From positions 347,273 to 411,272 of the forward strand of contig NZ_LJSD01000075.1 of assembly GCF_001303895.1 (NCBI RefSeq): a stretch of DNA of 64,000 bases. Reading direction: 5' to 3'. Shown one piece after another: positions 27,000-37,242 of this stretch. The notes under the pieces are model-generated. The model saw only the letters and a list, made by a program, of their open reading frames with translations. It did no database searches and was not told the DNA's origin. Positions within the stretch are counted from its first letter, which is position 1; each line of letters opens with the position of its first letter. Source of the DNA: Mesorhizobium sp. 1M-11. Its GTDB lineage: Bacteria; Pseudomonadota; Alphaproteobacteria; Rhizobiales; Rhizobiaceae. The translations under genes were made by a program, and so were the position numbers.

Positions 27000-27484
27000 C
27001 CGAGATTACGCTGGAAGTGAATGGCGTCACCAAGACGCTCGATGTCGAACCTCGCCGTCTGCTGGCGGATGTGCTGCGGCAGGAATTCGACCTGTCGGGC
27101 GTGCATATCGGTTGCGCTCACGGTGCCTGCGGCTGCTGCACGGTGCACCTGGACGAAACACCCAGGCTGTCCTGCCTGACCTTCGCCGTGCAGTGCGACG
27201 GCTCTTCCATCAAGACCGTGGAGGCCATGGGCGGTCCGTCAGCCGACCATCTGTTGCAACAGGCCTTCAAGAGCGAACACGGGCTGCAATGCGGCTACTG
27301 CACGCCGGGTTTCATCATGACGCTGGCGCCCTTCGTCGACGAGGCAATTGCCAGCAGGCGGATGCCCGAGAATGACGAGATCCGCGAAGCGATGAGCGGG
27401 AACATCTGCCGCTGCACCGGCTATCACGGCATCGTGGCCGCAGTGCGCAAAGCGATCGGAAGCGGCCTTGGGGAGAACGCCTGA
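26996..27484 (+). CDS. Molybdenum hydroxylase, 2Fe-2S subunit (CoxS-like)
   Basis: A 162-residue protein with two [2Fe-2S] clusters. The plant-type ferredoxin cluster is bound by the cysteines in GCAHGACGCCTV (about residues 38-49) plus LSCLTF. The second cluster uses CGYCTPGF and CRCTGYHG in the helical C-terminal domain. It relays electrons from the molybdenum centre to FAD. Its ATG overlaps the stop of the FAD subunit gene, showing coupled translation. Confidence 0.95.
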   Translation: MTEITLEVNGVTKTLDVEPRRLLADVLRQEFDLSGVHIGCAHGACGCCTVHLDETPRLSCLTFAVQCDGSSIKTVEAMGGPSADHLLQQAFKSEHGLQCGYCTPGFIMTLAPFVDEAIASRRMPENDEIREAMSGNICRCTGYHGIVAAVRKAIGSGLGENA

Positions 27485-27485
27485 C

Positions 27486-29828
27486 ATGAAAGCCGAACAG
27501 CCCAGACACGTCGGGGCACGCATCCAGCGTTTCGAGGACATCAGGCTGCTGTCGGGCCTGGCGCGCTATATCGACGACATCCGCCTGCCCAACATGCTGC
27601 ATCTCAATTTCGTGCGCGCCGATATCGCGCATGCGCGCATCGTCGGGATCGATTCCTCGGCCCTTGCCGACATCGGCTATCCGACCTGGGTCTTCACCGG
27701 CGAGCATACCGCCGGTCTGTCGATGAAAGCGCATCAGGACTACCCCGAGATGCAGTATTCCGAGCAGCCACTGCTCGCCGAAGGCAAGGTGCGCTTCGTC
27801 GGCGAGCCTGTTGCCGTCGTATTGGCCGAAGACGCCTACAAGGCCGAGGACGCGGCCGAGCATGTGATGGTCGAATACGACTCCCTGCCCGTTGTCGGCA
27901 CGATGAAACAGGCGCGCGATGCATCGCTGCCGCCGCTGTTCGACGGATGGACGAGCAACGTCATCGTGCAGCGTCAAATGAAGGGCGGAGATCTCGAGGC
28001 GGCCAGGACAGCCGCAGCGCATGTCATCAAGCGTACCTATCGTACGCAGCGGCAGGCTGGTGTGCCGATGGAGTGCCGCGGCGTCGTAGCCCACTACAAT
28101 CCCGCCGATCGCCTTTTGACGGTATGGTCGTCGACGCAGATGCCGCATCTGGTGCGCACCTACATCGCTGAAGAGCTGAACCTGCCGGAATCGCGCATCC
28201 GCGTCGTCGCACCGGATGTCGGTGGCGGCTTCGGCATCAAGGGCCAGGTTTTCGGCGATGAAGTTCTGGTGGCTTGGCTCGCCATGAAGACCGGACGCCC
28301 CGTGAAATGGATCGAGGACCGCCGCGAGCACCTGGTCGCCTCGCTTCATGCCCGCGATCACGAACACACGCTGGAGGCCTATGTGTCGGCGGACGGCCGT
28401 CTGCTCGGCCTCAAGGCGGACATCACCGTCGACAACGGTGCCTATTCGACCTTTCCGTTCACCGCGGCCGGCGAGCCGGGCATGGTCGGCAAGGTGCTCC
28501 CCGGCCCTTACGACTTGAAGGCTTATGAGGCGACGTTCCGCGCCGTGGCGACCAACAAATGCCCGATCGGCACCTATCGCGGTGTCGCCCGCCCTTCCGC
28601 CGTGTTCTCGCAGGAACGGCTGATGGACGACATCGCCCTCGAACTCGGCATGGATCCGTTCGAGCTCCGATTGAAGAACATCGTCCGGGAGTTCCCCTAC
28701 AAGAACGTCCTCGGCTTCACCTATGACGAAGGCTCCTACGCGCAATCGCTGGAGCAGATGCGCGGGTTGCTCGCAAAAGACATCGTGGACGCTACGGCCT
28801 CGCGCGCCTCCGAAACGACGCGCATCGGCGTCGGCTTCGCCTGTTTCATCGAGCAGACCGCCCATGGCACGCCGGACTTCACCCGCCGCCGTGTACCCAT
28901 CGAAACCGGCTATATCGCAGCCCGTGTGGAGATGTCGCCGGATGGCGAAGCGACCATCGACCTTGGCCTGCAGAACCACGGCCAGGGCCTGGAGACCACG
29001 ATGGCGCAGGTGGCGGCCGATGCGCTCGGCATCCTGCCGGAAAACATCTATGTCCGCCACGGCGACACCCTGACGACGCCCTATTCGGTCGGCACCTGGG
29101 GCAGCCGAGGCGGTCCGCTCGGCGGAGGTGCGGTGCACATCGCCGCAACCAAACTTGCTGACAAGTTGCGCGCCATCGCCGCGCACCTGCTGCAGGTCAA
29201 AGCCGACCAGATCGAATTGGCAAACGGCAAGGCGTCGGTACGCGGCAATCCCGGAAACCACATCGAGATCCGCAAGCTCGCGCGTGCAGCCTTGCGCAAT
29301 GTCGACCAGCTTCCCGAGGGCATGACGCCCGGCCTGGAAGCGCATGCGAGTCTCGACGGTCCGCGCGACGGCAGCTATTCAAATGCCGTGCATGCAGCGG
29401 TGGTCGAGATCGACGTCACCACCGGCAAGATGAAGCTGCGCCGCTTCGTCGTGGTCGAGGATTGCGGCACCATCCTCAATCCTTTGGTGGTCGACGGCCA
29501 GGTAAGAGGCGGCGTGGTGCAGGGTATCGGCTCGGCCATGTTTGAGCACTTCATCTATGACGCCGAATGCCAGCCGCTGACCACCAATTTCGCCGACTAT
29601 CTGATGCCGCTAGCGCCGGAGATACCGGACATCGAAGTCCATCACATCGAAACCCCGACCCCGCTGACGCCACTCGGTGCCAAGGGACTGGGCGAAGGCG
29701 GTGCCATCGGTCCGGCAGCCGCCATCGCCAATGCCGTCGCCAACGCGCTGGGCGTCGGCGTGATCAGCACGCCCCTGAACACCAATGCCCTGTGGAAGCT
29801 TTCGCAGCATATCCGCGAAGCTGTCTGA
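27486..29828 (+). CDS. Molybdenum hydroxylase, molybdopterin-binding large subunit
   Basis: A 780-residue catalytic subunit of the xanthine dehydrogenase/aldehyde oxidase superfamily that hydroxylates a carbon, often in an N-heterocycle or aldehyde, using water. It has DVGGGFGIKGQ, WSSTQMPHLVR, GTYRGVARPSA, QNHGQGLETT and, near the end, GAKGLGEGG with the catalytic Glu737. The active-site loop of form I CO dehydrogenase (AYxCSFR) is absent and reads TYRGVARP instead, so this is not a typical CO dehydrogenase despite the CoxMSL order. The substrate is unknown. The ATG at 27486 follows the small-subunit stop directly. Confidence 0.92.
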   Translation: MKAEQPRHVGARIQRFEDIRLLSGLARYIDDIRLPNMLHLNFVRADIAHARIVGIDSSALADIGYPTWVFTGEHTAGLSMKAHQDYPEMQYSEQPLLAEGKVRFVGEPVAVVLAEDAYKAEDAAEHVMVEYDSLPVVGTMKQARDASLPPLFDGWTSNVIVQRQMKGGDLEAARTAAAHVIKRTYRTQRQAGVPMECRGVVAHYNPADRLLTVWSSTQMPHLVRTYIAEELNLPESRIRVVAPDVGGGFGIKGQVFGDEVLVAWLAMKTGRPVKWIEDRREHLVASLHARDHEHTLEAYVSADGRLLGLKADITVDNGAYSTFPFTAAGEPGMVGKVLPGPYDLKAYEATFRAVATNKCPIGTYRGVARPSAVFSQERLMDDIALELGMDPFELRLKNIVREFPYKNVLGFTYDEGSYAQSLEQMRGLLAKDIVDATASRASETTRIGVGFACFIEQTAHGTPDFTRRRVPIETGYIAARVEMSPDGEATIDLGLQNHGQGLETTMAQVAADALGILPENIYVRHGDTLTTPYSVGTWGSRGGPLGGGAVHIAATKLADKLRAIAAHLLQVKADQIELANGKASVRGNPGNHIEIRKLARAALRNVDQLPEGMTPGLEAHASLDGPRDGSYSNAVHAAVVEIDVTTGKMKLRRFVVVEDCGTILNPLVVDGQVRGGVVQGIGSAMFEHFIYDAECQPLTTNFADYLMPLAPEIPDIEVHHIETPTPLTPLGAKGLGEGGAIGPAAAIANAVANALGVGVISTPLNTNALWKLSQHIREAV

Positions 29829-29851
29829 GCCTCGTCTGATCGAAACATCGA

Positions 29852-29879
29852 AAAGGCCGGCGAAGCTTCGCCGGCCTTT
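29852..29879. terminator. Bidirectional terminator
   Basis: A perfect 28-bp palindrome built on AAAGGCCGGCGAAG and its complement lies between two convergent genes. A-rich sequence on one side and TTT on the other give U-tract ends in both directions, so it can stop transcription from either gene. Confidence 0.85.
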
Positions 29880-29903
29880 CATCTTTCACCTTGTCGTCAA
29901 AGG

Positions 29904-31400
<1,497 letters not shown>

Positions 31401-31504
31401 CGCTTCCTCCTCGACGGTTCACCGTCATCCGGTCTTTGGTCAAAAGCTCCCCACCCCGCGGCGGCCGGGCGCCGCGGGCAAACTCGCCTTCAGGTCGAGT
31501 GGTT

Positions 31505-32224
31505 CTATTCGATGCCTTCGGCTTCCAGCGCGAGCAGGACGTCCGCGGCGGCACCCGCCAGCAGGTCGACATGCTCGCGCATCAGATCATGCGCCTGCGC
31601 TGCATCGCCTGCCGTGACGGCTTCGACGATGCGGCCATGCTCGTAAGCCGACTTCGTCATGCTGCGCGGCGTGGTGATGTGGCGGCGGTAGACGTTCAGG
31701 CGATTGCGCAGCTTGCGGCTTTCCATCTGCAGGAAGACGTTGCGCGAGCCGCGGAAGATCGAGTCGTGGAAGATGTTGTTGGTTTCATAGAAACCGCCGT
31801 AATCCTCCCTTTCGGCCATGGCAGCGCATTCCTCATGAAGCTTGCGCATCTCCACGACGTCCTCCTTCGTCATACGGCGAGCCGACAGCCGCGCCGACAG
31901 GCCCTCATATTCGGCCATGACCTGGAACATCTCGATGAGCTCGCCCGTCGTCAGTCGCTTGACGGTCGCACCCTGATTCTTCTTGATATCCACCAGGCCG
32001 CTGGAGGCCAGATGGCGCAGTGCCTCGCGGATCGGCGTGCGGGATACTTCGAAGCGGCGCGCCAGCGACTGCTCGTCGAGACGTTCCCCCGGCCGCAGCA
32101 CGGCGTTGAGGATATCGTCTTCCAGTATACGAACCAGGCTGTCCGCGGACGGTCTGGCTTCCTTGGCCCCATCGATGACTTCGCTCAACGTTTGCTCCCA
32201 GATTCTCGCCCTTCCTAGATGCAT
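31505..32224 (-). CDS. GntR family regulator with FCD ligand domain
   Basis: A 239-residue regulator. The N-terminal winged helix (about residues 28-95) has ILNAVLRPGERLDEQSLARR and SRTPIREALRHLASSGLV. The C-terminal all-helical FCD domain has the metal/ligand histidines in NNIFHDSIF, EHGRIVEAV and MREHVD. FCD regulators usually sense organic acids and bind palindromes near TTGTATACAA. Such a palindrome lies 36 bases before this gene (autoregulation), and the same motif recurs in pairs at 25997-26027 and 35133-35163. It is therefore the likely controller of the surrounding catabolic operons. The ATG at 32224 is used; a TTG at 32188 with GGGAG upstream is possible. Confidence 0.88.
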   Translation of the reverse strand: MHLGRARIWEQTLSEVIDGAKEARPSADSLVRILEDDILNAVLRPGERLDEQSLARRFEVSRTPIREALRHLASSGLVDIKKNQGATVKRLTTGELIEMFQVMAEYEGLSARLSARRMTKEDVVEMRKLHEECAAMAEREDYGGFYETNNIFHDSIFRGSRNVFLQMESRKLRNRLNVYRRHITTPRSMTKSAYEHGRIVEAVTAGDAAQAHDLMREHVDLLAGAAADVLLALEAEGIE

Positions 32225-32259
32225 TCTCGCCAGACACTATGCAAGCACCTCGGAAGCGA

Positions 32260-32269
32260 TTGTATACAA
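32260..32269. promoter_or_regulatory. Palindromic operator before the GntR gene
   Basis: TTGTATACAA is a perfect 10-bp palindrome between the cupin stop and the GntR start. It is the full form of the sites at 25997-26027 and 35133-35163 and matches known FCD-GntR operators, so autoregulation is likely. Confidence 0.7.
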
Positions 32270-32272
32270 CCG

Positions 32273-32605
32273 CTACTGCTGCACCGTGATCACCAGATAG
32301 GAAGCTTCCTGATCGGCCTCGTTGATCGTGTAATGCGGATCACCCGGTTCGAAGAGAACGGACTCACCCTCTTTCAAGGTGAAACGCTCCTTGCCCGTGT
32401 CGAACGTCAGCTCGCCGCGAACCAGGTAGAAAAGCTGCGACCAGTCGTCATGATGGTGCATTTCGCCACCGCCGCCCTTCGGCGCCCTCGAGACCTGCAC
32501 AGAAAAGTTGCTACCCTTGAAGGGCACGACGTCCAGCACGGTCAGCCCGCCAAAGTGGTTCGGTGGCGTCACGCCGGCAGCAGCACCATTTTTCCAGATG
32601 TTCAT
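32273..32605 (-). CDS. Small cupin-domain protein
   Basis: A 110-residue single-domain cupin. Metal ligands are visible in motif 1, EMHHHDDWSQLFYLVRGEL (His-His-His plus the later Glu), and in motif 2, EPGDPHYTIN (His). Such small cupins act as isomerases, dioxygenases or ligand-binding proteins. AAAGG lies 8 bases before the ATG. It is placed between the ThDP enzyme and the GntR gene in the same direction, 26 bases after the ThDP gene, so it is probably part of that operon and of the same pathway. The reaction is unknown. Confidence 0.8.
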   Translation of the reverse strand: MNIWKNGAAAGVTPPNHFGGLTVLDVVPFKGSNFSVQVSRAPKGGGGEMHHHDDWSQLFYLVRGELTFDTGKERFTLKEGESVLFEPGDPHYTINEADQEASYLVITVQQ

Positions 32606-32631
32606 GTCGGTACCTTTTGGTTTCCTGGCTT

Positions 32632-34287
32632 CTACGAAATGTAAGCCATGTAGGGGCTGATGACGCTGCGAACCGGCACCTGGATGATGGCCGGTTTGCC
32701 GCTGGCAATGGCGTCCGCCACGGCCTCCGAGAGGGCCTTGACGTCGCGCGCGAAATACCCGCGTCCACCGAGACCTTCCGCGACCTTGCTCCAGTCACGG
32801 CGCGGCAGGCCCATCTCATAGGTCTCGCCGAAACTCTGCTCCTGCGGCAACGCGATGGCGCCCCAGCATTCGTCATCCAGCACCACGATGATGAAGGCGC
32901 GGCCGTAACGCTCCGCCGTATCGAGCTCGGCGACGTGGAAACCGACGCCACCGTCGCCGACAAAGACCACGACCGGCGCATCCGGATCGGCGAAGCTGGC
33001 ACCGGCACCATAAGGAACCTCGGCGCCCAGCGCGCCCGACTGGCCGGCGCGCAGGTAGCGGCCGGGTGCCGGGATGCGCAGCCGCGCATCGGCCCAGAAG
33101 TCGACGTTGCCGTGGGACGTCACATAGATCGTGTTCTCCGGCGCGGTTGTACTCACCGCATCGACGGCGGCGAGCGGATGCATGCCCGCGGCATCGCCCT
33201 CGCCAAGCTGAGCGGCATGTTCCTCGCGCCATGCCGCGACCAGGCCATCGCTCCATGCCTTGTCGGAACCGAGCTCCGGCATATCGGCGAGCAGGTCGAT
33301 GAAATCGGCGGGCGATGCCGCGATGGCGAGATCGGCGCGGCGATTGCGATGCAGCAGTTCCTGGTCGGAGCAGACCTGGATGATCCGCGCCTGCGGGCCG
33401 ACAGCATCGCCGAATTCGAGATCGAACTCGAAATGATGGCCAAGGAGCACGATGCAATCCGCATCCTTCATCGCTGTGCGCAGCGTCGCGTTGCAAGGTG
33501 CGTAGGCAGGCCCCATCCAGCGCGGATGGCGCTCATCGACGATGCCGCGCGCCAGGCGCAGGGTCGAAAAGGCGAGACCATGCTTTTCCACCGCCTCGGC
33601 AATTCGGGAGGACCGGCTCCAGAACAGTTCGTCGCCGAGAATCAACAGCGGCTTCTTGGCGCCGGAAAGCAAGGCACGCGCGGCATCGGCGTCGCCGGCA
33701 GCGATCCCCGGCAGGCCGGGCATCAGCGGATGCCGGGTAGCGGGCGCCTCGCGGAGCGGCGACGACAGGATGTCGGTCGGCACCTCCAGGAACACGGGAC
33801 CGGGCCGGCCGGCCCACATCTTGCGCCAGGCGATGTCCAGATATTCCTGCAGCCGATTGGGATCGGTGCAGCGCGCCGCCCATTTGGTGACGCCTTTCAT
33901 GATCGGCAGCACATCATAGGCCATACCCGCGCCGCGCTCTGCCGATTTCGTCGACGCCTGGGCGCCGACGATGATCATCGGCGTGCCGGCAAGCATGGCG
34001 ACCATGCCCGGCGTGACGGCATTGGTGACACCGGGGCCGAGCGTGACGACCGCAGCCCCGGCCTTGCCGGTCACGCGCGATTGCGCCTCGGCCATGAAAC
34101 AGGCCGCCGCCTCGTGGCGCGTGTGGATCAGCGGCAGGCCTTGGTGCGCGCAGGCGCGATAGATGGAGTTGATCGGGCCGCCCGAGACCGAGAAGATGTT
34201 CTTCACGCCGGCCGACTTCAGCCAGGCGACGATGGCCGCACCGCCATCCATGGTCTGCGCCTTGTCAGACTGGGTTTTAGTAAGCAC
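32632..34287 (-). CDS. Thiamine-diphosphate-dependent lyase/decarboxylase
   Basis: A 551-residue three-domain ThDP enzyme of the acetolactate synthase/oxalyl-CoA decarboxylase/2-hydroxyacyl-CoA lyase superfamily. The catalytic Glu59 is in TRHEAAACFMAEA, GPGVTN and GRPGPVFLEVP follow, and the ThDP-Mg motif starts GDGGVGFHVAELDTAERYGR. The usual Asn-Asn that ends this motif is replaced by Asp-Asp (LDDECWG). The substrate is unknown; cleavage or decarboxylation of a 2-keto or 2-hydroxy acid unit is likely. I chose GTG 34287 because GGAGG lies 8 bases upstream; ATG 34302 is the alternative. It overlaps the end of the SDR gene. Confidence 0.85.
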   Translation of the reverse strand: MLTKTQSDKAQTMDGGAAIVAWLKSAGVKNIFSVSGGPINSIYRACAHQGLPLIHTRHEAAACFMAEAQSRVTGKAGAAVVTLGPGVTNAVTPGMVAMLAGTPMIIVGAQASTKSAERGAGMAYDVLPIMKGVTKWAARCTDPNRLQEYLDIAWRKMWAGRPGPVFLEVPTDILSSPLREAPATRHPLMPGLPGIAAGDADAARALLSGAKKPLLILGDELFWSRSSRIAEAVEKHGLAFSTLRLARGIVDERHPRWMGPAYAPCNATLRTAMKDADCIVLLGHHFEFDLEFGDAVGPQARIIQVCSDQELLHRNRRADLAIAASPADFIDLLADMPELGSDKAWSDGLVAAWREEHAAQLGEGDAAGMHPLAAVDAVSTTAPENTIYVTSHGNVDFWADARLRIPAPGRYLRAGQSGALGAEVPYGAGASFADPDAPVVVFVGDGGVGFHVAELDTAERYGRAFIIVVLDDECWGAIALPQEQSFGETYEMGLPRRDWSKVAEGLGGRGYFARDVKALSEAVADAIASGKPAIIQVPVRSVISPYMAYIS

Positions 34288-35065
34288 GGGACTTTCCTCC
34301 ATCAAGTGCGATCGCGGTGCCGGTGATGAAGCCGCCGCGCTCGGACGCGAGCGTGGCGACGATGGCGCCGAAATCATTGGGATCGCCGAACTTGCCGACC
34401 GGGACTTCCTGCAGCCACAGCGCCTCGGCGTCCGCACGGCTCAACCCGTCGCGATCCATGCTCGACTGGACCAGATATTCCATGCGGTCGGTGGCGAAGG
34501 GACCGGGACACAGGCAGTTGACCATGATGCCCTCATGGGCGAACTCGATCGACAGCGACTTGGCGAGGCCGACCACTGCCAGCCGCACGGAGTCCGACAG
34601 AACCATGTTCGGCTGCACGATCTTCACGCCGACGGTGGTGACGAAGATGATGCGGCCCCATCTGTTCGCCTGCATGTGCGGCAGGACCGCATGGCACAGG
34701 TCGACCATCGGCAGCAGGCTTTCGTTGAGCGCGTGCTCCCAGCCCTCGCGTGAGACGCTGAGGAACGGGCCAGCAGCGGGGCCGCCGGTGTTGCCCACGA
34801 AAATGTCCAGCCCGCCGAATTCGGCGACCACTTCCTCCACTGCGGGCTTCAACGTCGCGCGGTCGGTCAGGTCCATCTGAACAGCAATCGCCGAAGCCGC
34901 ACCGGCGTCCTTGAGCTCGCGCACGAGCTCGGCCATCGCAGCCCGGTCGCGGCCGCCAACCGCCACACTGGCGCCTTCCGCAGCCAGGGCAAGCGCGGAA
35001 GCGCGGCCTAATCCCCGGGAAGCGGCCGTCACCAGCGCTCGTTTCCGCTCCAGACCAAGCTGCAT
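34277..35065 (-). CDS. SDR-family protein lacking the usual catalytic pair
   Basis: A 262-residue Rossmann-fold protein. The cofactor motif TAASRGLGRASA replaces TGxxxGxG, NTGG stands where NAG is normal, and MDLTD is kept. At the catalytic site the usual YxxxK is absent: the aligned segment reads MVLSDSVRLAVVGL. This matches the atypical beta-ketoacyl-ACP-reductase-like SDR subgroup, which lacks the standard tetrad. It may bind ligand without normal dehydrogenase chemistry or use other residues. The ATG at 35065 has GAGGG upstream; an in-frame ATG at 35098 is less likely. It is the first gene of the minus-strand operon reading SDR-ThDP-cupin-GntR-PLP. Confidence 0.8.
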   Translation of the reverse strand: MQLGLERKRALVTAASRGLGRASALALAAEGASVAVGGRDRAAMAELVRELKDAGAASAIAVQMDLTDRATLKPAVEEVVAEFGGLDIFVGNTGGPAAGPFLSVSREGWEHALNESLLPMVDLCHAVLPHMQANRWGRIIFVTTVGVKIVQPNMVLSDSVRLAVVGLAKSLSIEFAHEGIMVNCLCPGPFATDRMEYLVQSSMDRDGLSRADAEALWLQEVPVGKFGDPNDFGAIVATLASERGGFITGTAIALDGGKSRAY

Positions 35066-35132
35066 ATGCCCTCGCTCGTTATGTTCTTTCGAATGCATTT
35101 TGGCTACCAGCGTGTAAACATTCTGTCAATTC

Positions 35133-35163
35133 ATGTAGACAATCTTTTTTAGTTTGCATACAA
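35133..35163. promoter_or_regulatory. Two-site palindromic operator, GntR/FCD type
   Basis: ATGTAGACAA (35133-35142) and TTGCATACAA (35154-35163) are 21 bp apart with a T-rich spacer, the same design and spacing as at 25997-26027. It lies between the divergent SDR and aldehyde dehydrogenase genes, so one regulator probably controls both operons. Confidence 0.75.
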
Positions 35164-35202
35164 CTCGACCAGCGACACCCAAATGCACCCGCTGGAGATC
35201 CC

Positions 35203-36657
35203 ATGACCGCAACCCCTCACATTCCGATCGTTGTCGGCAGCAAAGTGTTGGACGAAGGCTCCGATGGCATTGGGGAAACCCGCGACCCCGCCACGGGCAC
35301 CCTCGTCGCCACCTTCGCGCGAGCAGGTGCCGCGGAAGTCGATCTGGCAGTCGCGGCAGCACGCAATGCATTCGATAACGGGCCCTGGCGGCGCATGCGG
35401 CCATTCGAGCGCGGCCGTATCCTGCACCGCATCGGCGAACTCATGCTCCAGCGCCGGGAGGAGATCGCGCGAAAGGAAAGCCAGGACAGCGGCAAGCCGC
35501 TACGCGATTCCTATTGGGAGGTGGATTGCTCGGCCCGCTTCTTCGAGTTCTATGGCGGCGCCGCCGACAAGCTGCATGGCGCCTCGATCCCGCTCGGTCC
35601 CGACTGGTCGGACTGGACGGTCAAGGAGCCGATCGGTGTCAGCCTTCACATCATACCGTGGAACTATCCGTTCCAGCTCATCGCCCGCGGCGTCGCGCCG
35701 GCACTGGCGGCAGGCTGTGCGGTCATCATCAAGCCGGCCGCCGACACACCGGTTACCGCCTATGAATTCGTCAAGATCTGCCGTGAGGCGGGACTGCCCG
35801 AAGGATTGGTCAATCTCGTCAACGGACGCGGCTCATTGGCGGGCGATCTGCTCGCCCGGCACAGCGGCGTCGATCAGATCACCTTTACCGGTTCGGTTCC
35901 GACGGGTGAACGCGTTCTGGTGGCGGCGGCTTCGCATGCCGTGCCGTGCAACATGGAGCTCGGCGGGAAATCTCCACAGATCCTGCTTGCCGACGCCGAT
36001 CTCGATCGCGCGCTGCCGATCATTGCCGGAGGCTTCCTCACCCATTGCGGCCAGGTCTGCAACGCCGGCACGCGCCTGTTCGTGGAAAGGTCGATCCACG
36101 ACACCGTGGTCGAGCGGCTGCACCAGCGCATCAGCGGCATGAAGCTCGGCGCCGGTATCGACGATCCCGACATGGGGCCGCTGATCAGCCCCGCGCACCG
36201 CGGCGATGTGGAGCGCTACTACGAGGTGGCGAAGGCCGAAGGTGAGCTTCTGCTTGGTGCCGACCTTCCCTCCAGCCCGGAACTCGCCAAAGGCGCCTTC
36301 GTGCGCCCCGGCCTCGTCGTCGGCGCGACCAACGCGGCGAGGATCGCGCGCGAGGAAATCTTCGGGCCGATCCTCACCGTCATTCCCTTCGACAGCGTGC
36401 ATGAGGCCGTGGATGGCGCCAACGATTCTCCGTTCGGCCTGGTCGCCGGCATCCACACCAGCAACATCGACAAGGCGCTCGGCATGGGAGCCAAGCTCCG
36501 CGTCGGCCAGGTCTGGATCAACTCCTTCGGGGTGGGCCTGGATGTCGAATTCCCCTTCGGGGGCTACAAGCTCTCCGGCTACGGCCGCGAAAAGGGATTG
36601 GAAGCACTGGCTGCCTATCAGCAGACCAAGAACATCTGCATCCATCACCCCCTGTAG
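35203..36657 (+). CDS. NAD(P)-dependent aldehyde dehydrogenase
   Basis: A 484-residue class I/II-type aldehyde dehydrogenase that oxidises an aldehyde to an acid. The general base Glu252 is in MELGGKSP and the catalytic Cys286 is in HCGQVCNAGTR. IIPWNYPFQL, FTGSVPTGE and EEIFGPILTVIPF are all conserved, and FGGYKLSGYGREKG is near the C-terminus. It starts 39 bases after the GntR-type operator and leads a plus-strand operon with a CoxG-like protein and diaminopropionate ammonia-lyase. The aldehyde could come from the ThDP lyase on the other strand; this is inference. Confidence 0.92.
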   Translation: MTATPHIPIVVGSKVLDEGSDGIGETRDPATGTLVATFARAGAAEVDLAVAAARNAFDNGPWRRMRPFERGRILHRIGELMLQRREEIARKESQDSGKPLRDSYWEVDCSARFFEFYGGAADKLHGASIPLGPDWSDWTVKEPIGVSLHIIPWNYPFQLIARGVAPALAAGCAVIIKPAADTPVTAYEFVKICREAGLPEGLVNLVNGRGSLAGDLLARHSGVDQITFTGSVPTGERVLVAAASHAVPCNMELGGKSPQILLADADLDRALPIIAGGFLTHCGQVCNAGTRLFVERSIHDTVVERLHQRISGMKLGAGIDDPDMGPLISPAHRGDVERYYEVAKAEGELLLGADLPSSPELAKGAFVRPGLVVGATNAARIAREEIFGPILTVIPFDSVHEAVDGANDSPFGLVAGIHTSNIDKALGMGAKLRVGQVWINSFGVGLDVEFPFGGYKLSGYGREKGLEALAAYQQTKNICIHHPL

Positions 36658-36732
36658 GACCAATCCAAACGGCGAAGCGCCGGCGACAGGATCGCCTGCG
36701 CCCGCTCTCATTTCATCTGCGGAGGAATTCTT

Positions 36733-37200
36733 ATGTCTCTAGTCATCGAGGGCGAGGAGCGGATCGCCGCGCCGATTGCCAAAGTATGGGAGAACCTCAA
36801 CGATCCCGATATCCTTCGAGCATCGATCCCCGGCTGCGAGGCTCTGGAGAAGACGCCGGACGGTCGCATGAAAGCAACCGTGGTTCTCAAGATCGGACCG
36901 ATCAAGGCCAGCTTTGCCGGTGAAGTGACGCTGTCCAACATCAATCCCCCCACTTCCTACACCATAGCCGGCGAAGGAAAGGGGGGCATCGCCGGTTTCG
37001 CCAAGGGCGGCGCCGACATCCATCTCGCCGAAGAGGGGCCCGACACGACGATCCTCACCTACAAGGCAAGCGCCGATGTAGGCGGCAAGATCGCGCAACT
37101 CGGCAGCCGGTTGATCGTTTCGACCTCGAAGAAGCTCGCGGGGCAATTCTTCTCGACTTTCAACGAACTGTCATCGGGCAAGGCACTGCCCGCGCAATAG
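36733..37200 (+). CDS. CoxG-like SRPBCC protein
   Basis: A 155-residue protein of the CO dehydrogenase subunit G family: an N-terminal SRPBCC fold with EERIAAPIAKVWENLNDP, ILRASIPGCEALE, the KIGPIKASFAGEV strand and a C-terminal amphipathic helix (STSKKLAGQFFSTFNEL). CoxG proteins accompany molybdenum hydroxylases and have been linked to membrane attachment or quinone interaction. GGAGG lies 7 bases before the ATG. It is separated from the hydroxylase genes (26-30 kb) by the minus-strand operon, yet it is probably their partner, because the two groups share the same operator. Confidence 0.88.
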   Translation: MSLVIEGEERIAAPIAKVWENLNDPDILRASIPGCEALEKTPDGRMKATVVLKIGPIKASFAGEVTLSNINPPTSYTIAGEGKGGIAGFAKGGADIHLAEEGPDTTILTYKASADVGGKIAQLGSRLIVSTSKKLAGQFFSTFNELSSGKALPAQ

Positions 37201-37242
37201 CCTCGACCAGACCGCAGGCAGACCCAACACGAGACGTGCATC

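Noticed and set aside
27315..29345. A 676-codon open frame on the minus strand across the Mo hydroxylase large subunit gene
   Set aside because: It lies opposite a well-supported gene with full family motifs. Its product is rich in Arg, His, Asp and Gly without recognisable domains, the usual antisense artefact of high-GC codon use.
26130..29828. Calling the hydroxylase operon a carbon monoxide dehydrogenase (coxMSL)
   Set aside because: The large subunit lacks the AYxCSFR active-site loop, so only the family and not CO oxidation is supported.
32563..34326. A 587-codon plus-strand frame opposite the ThDP enzyme
   Set aside because: It shows no domain, and the minus-strand gene carries the ThDP motifs and operon overlaps.
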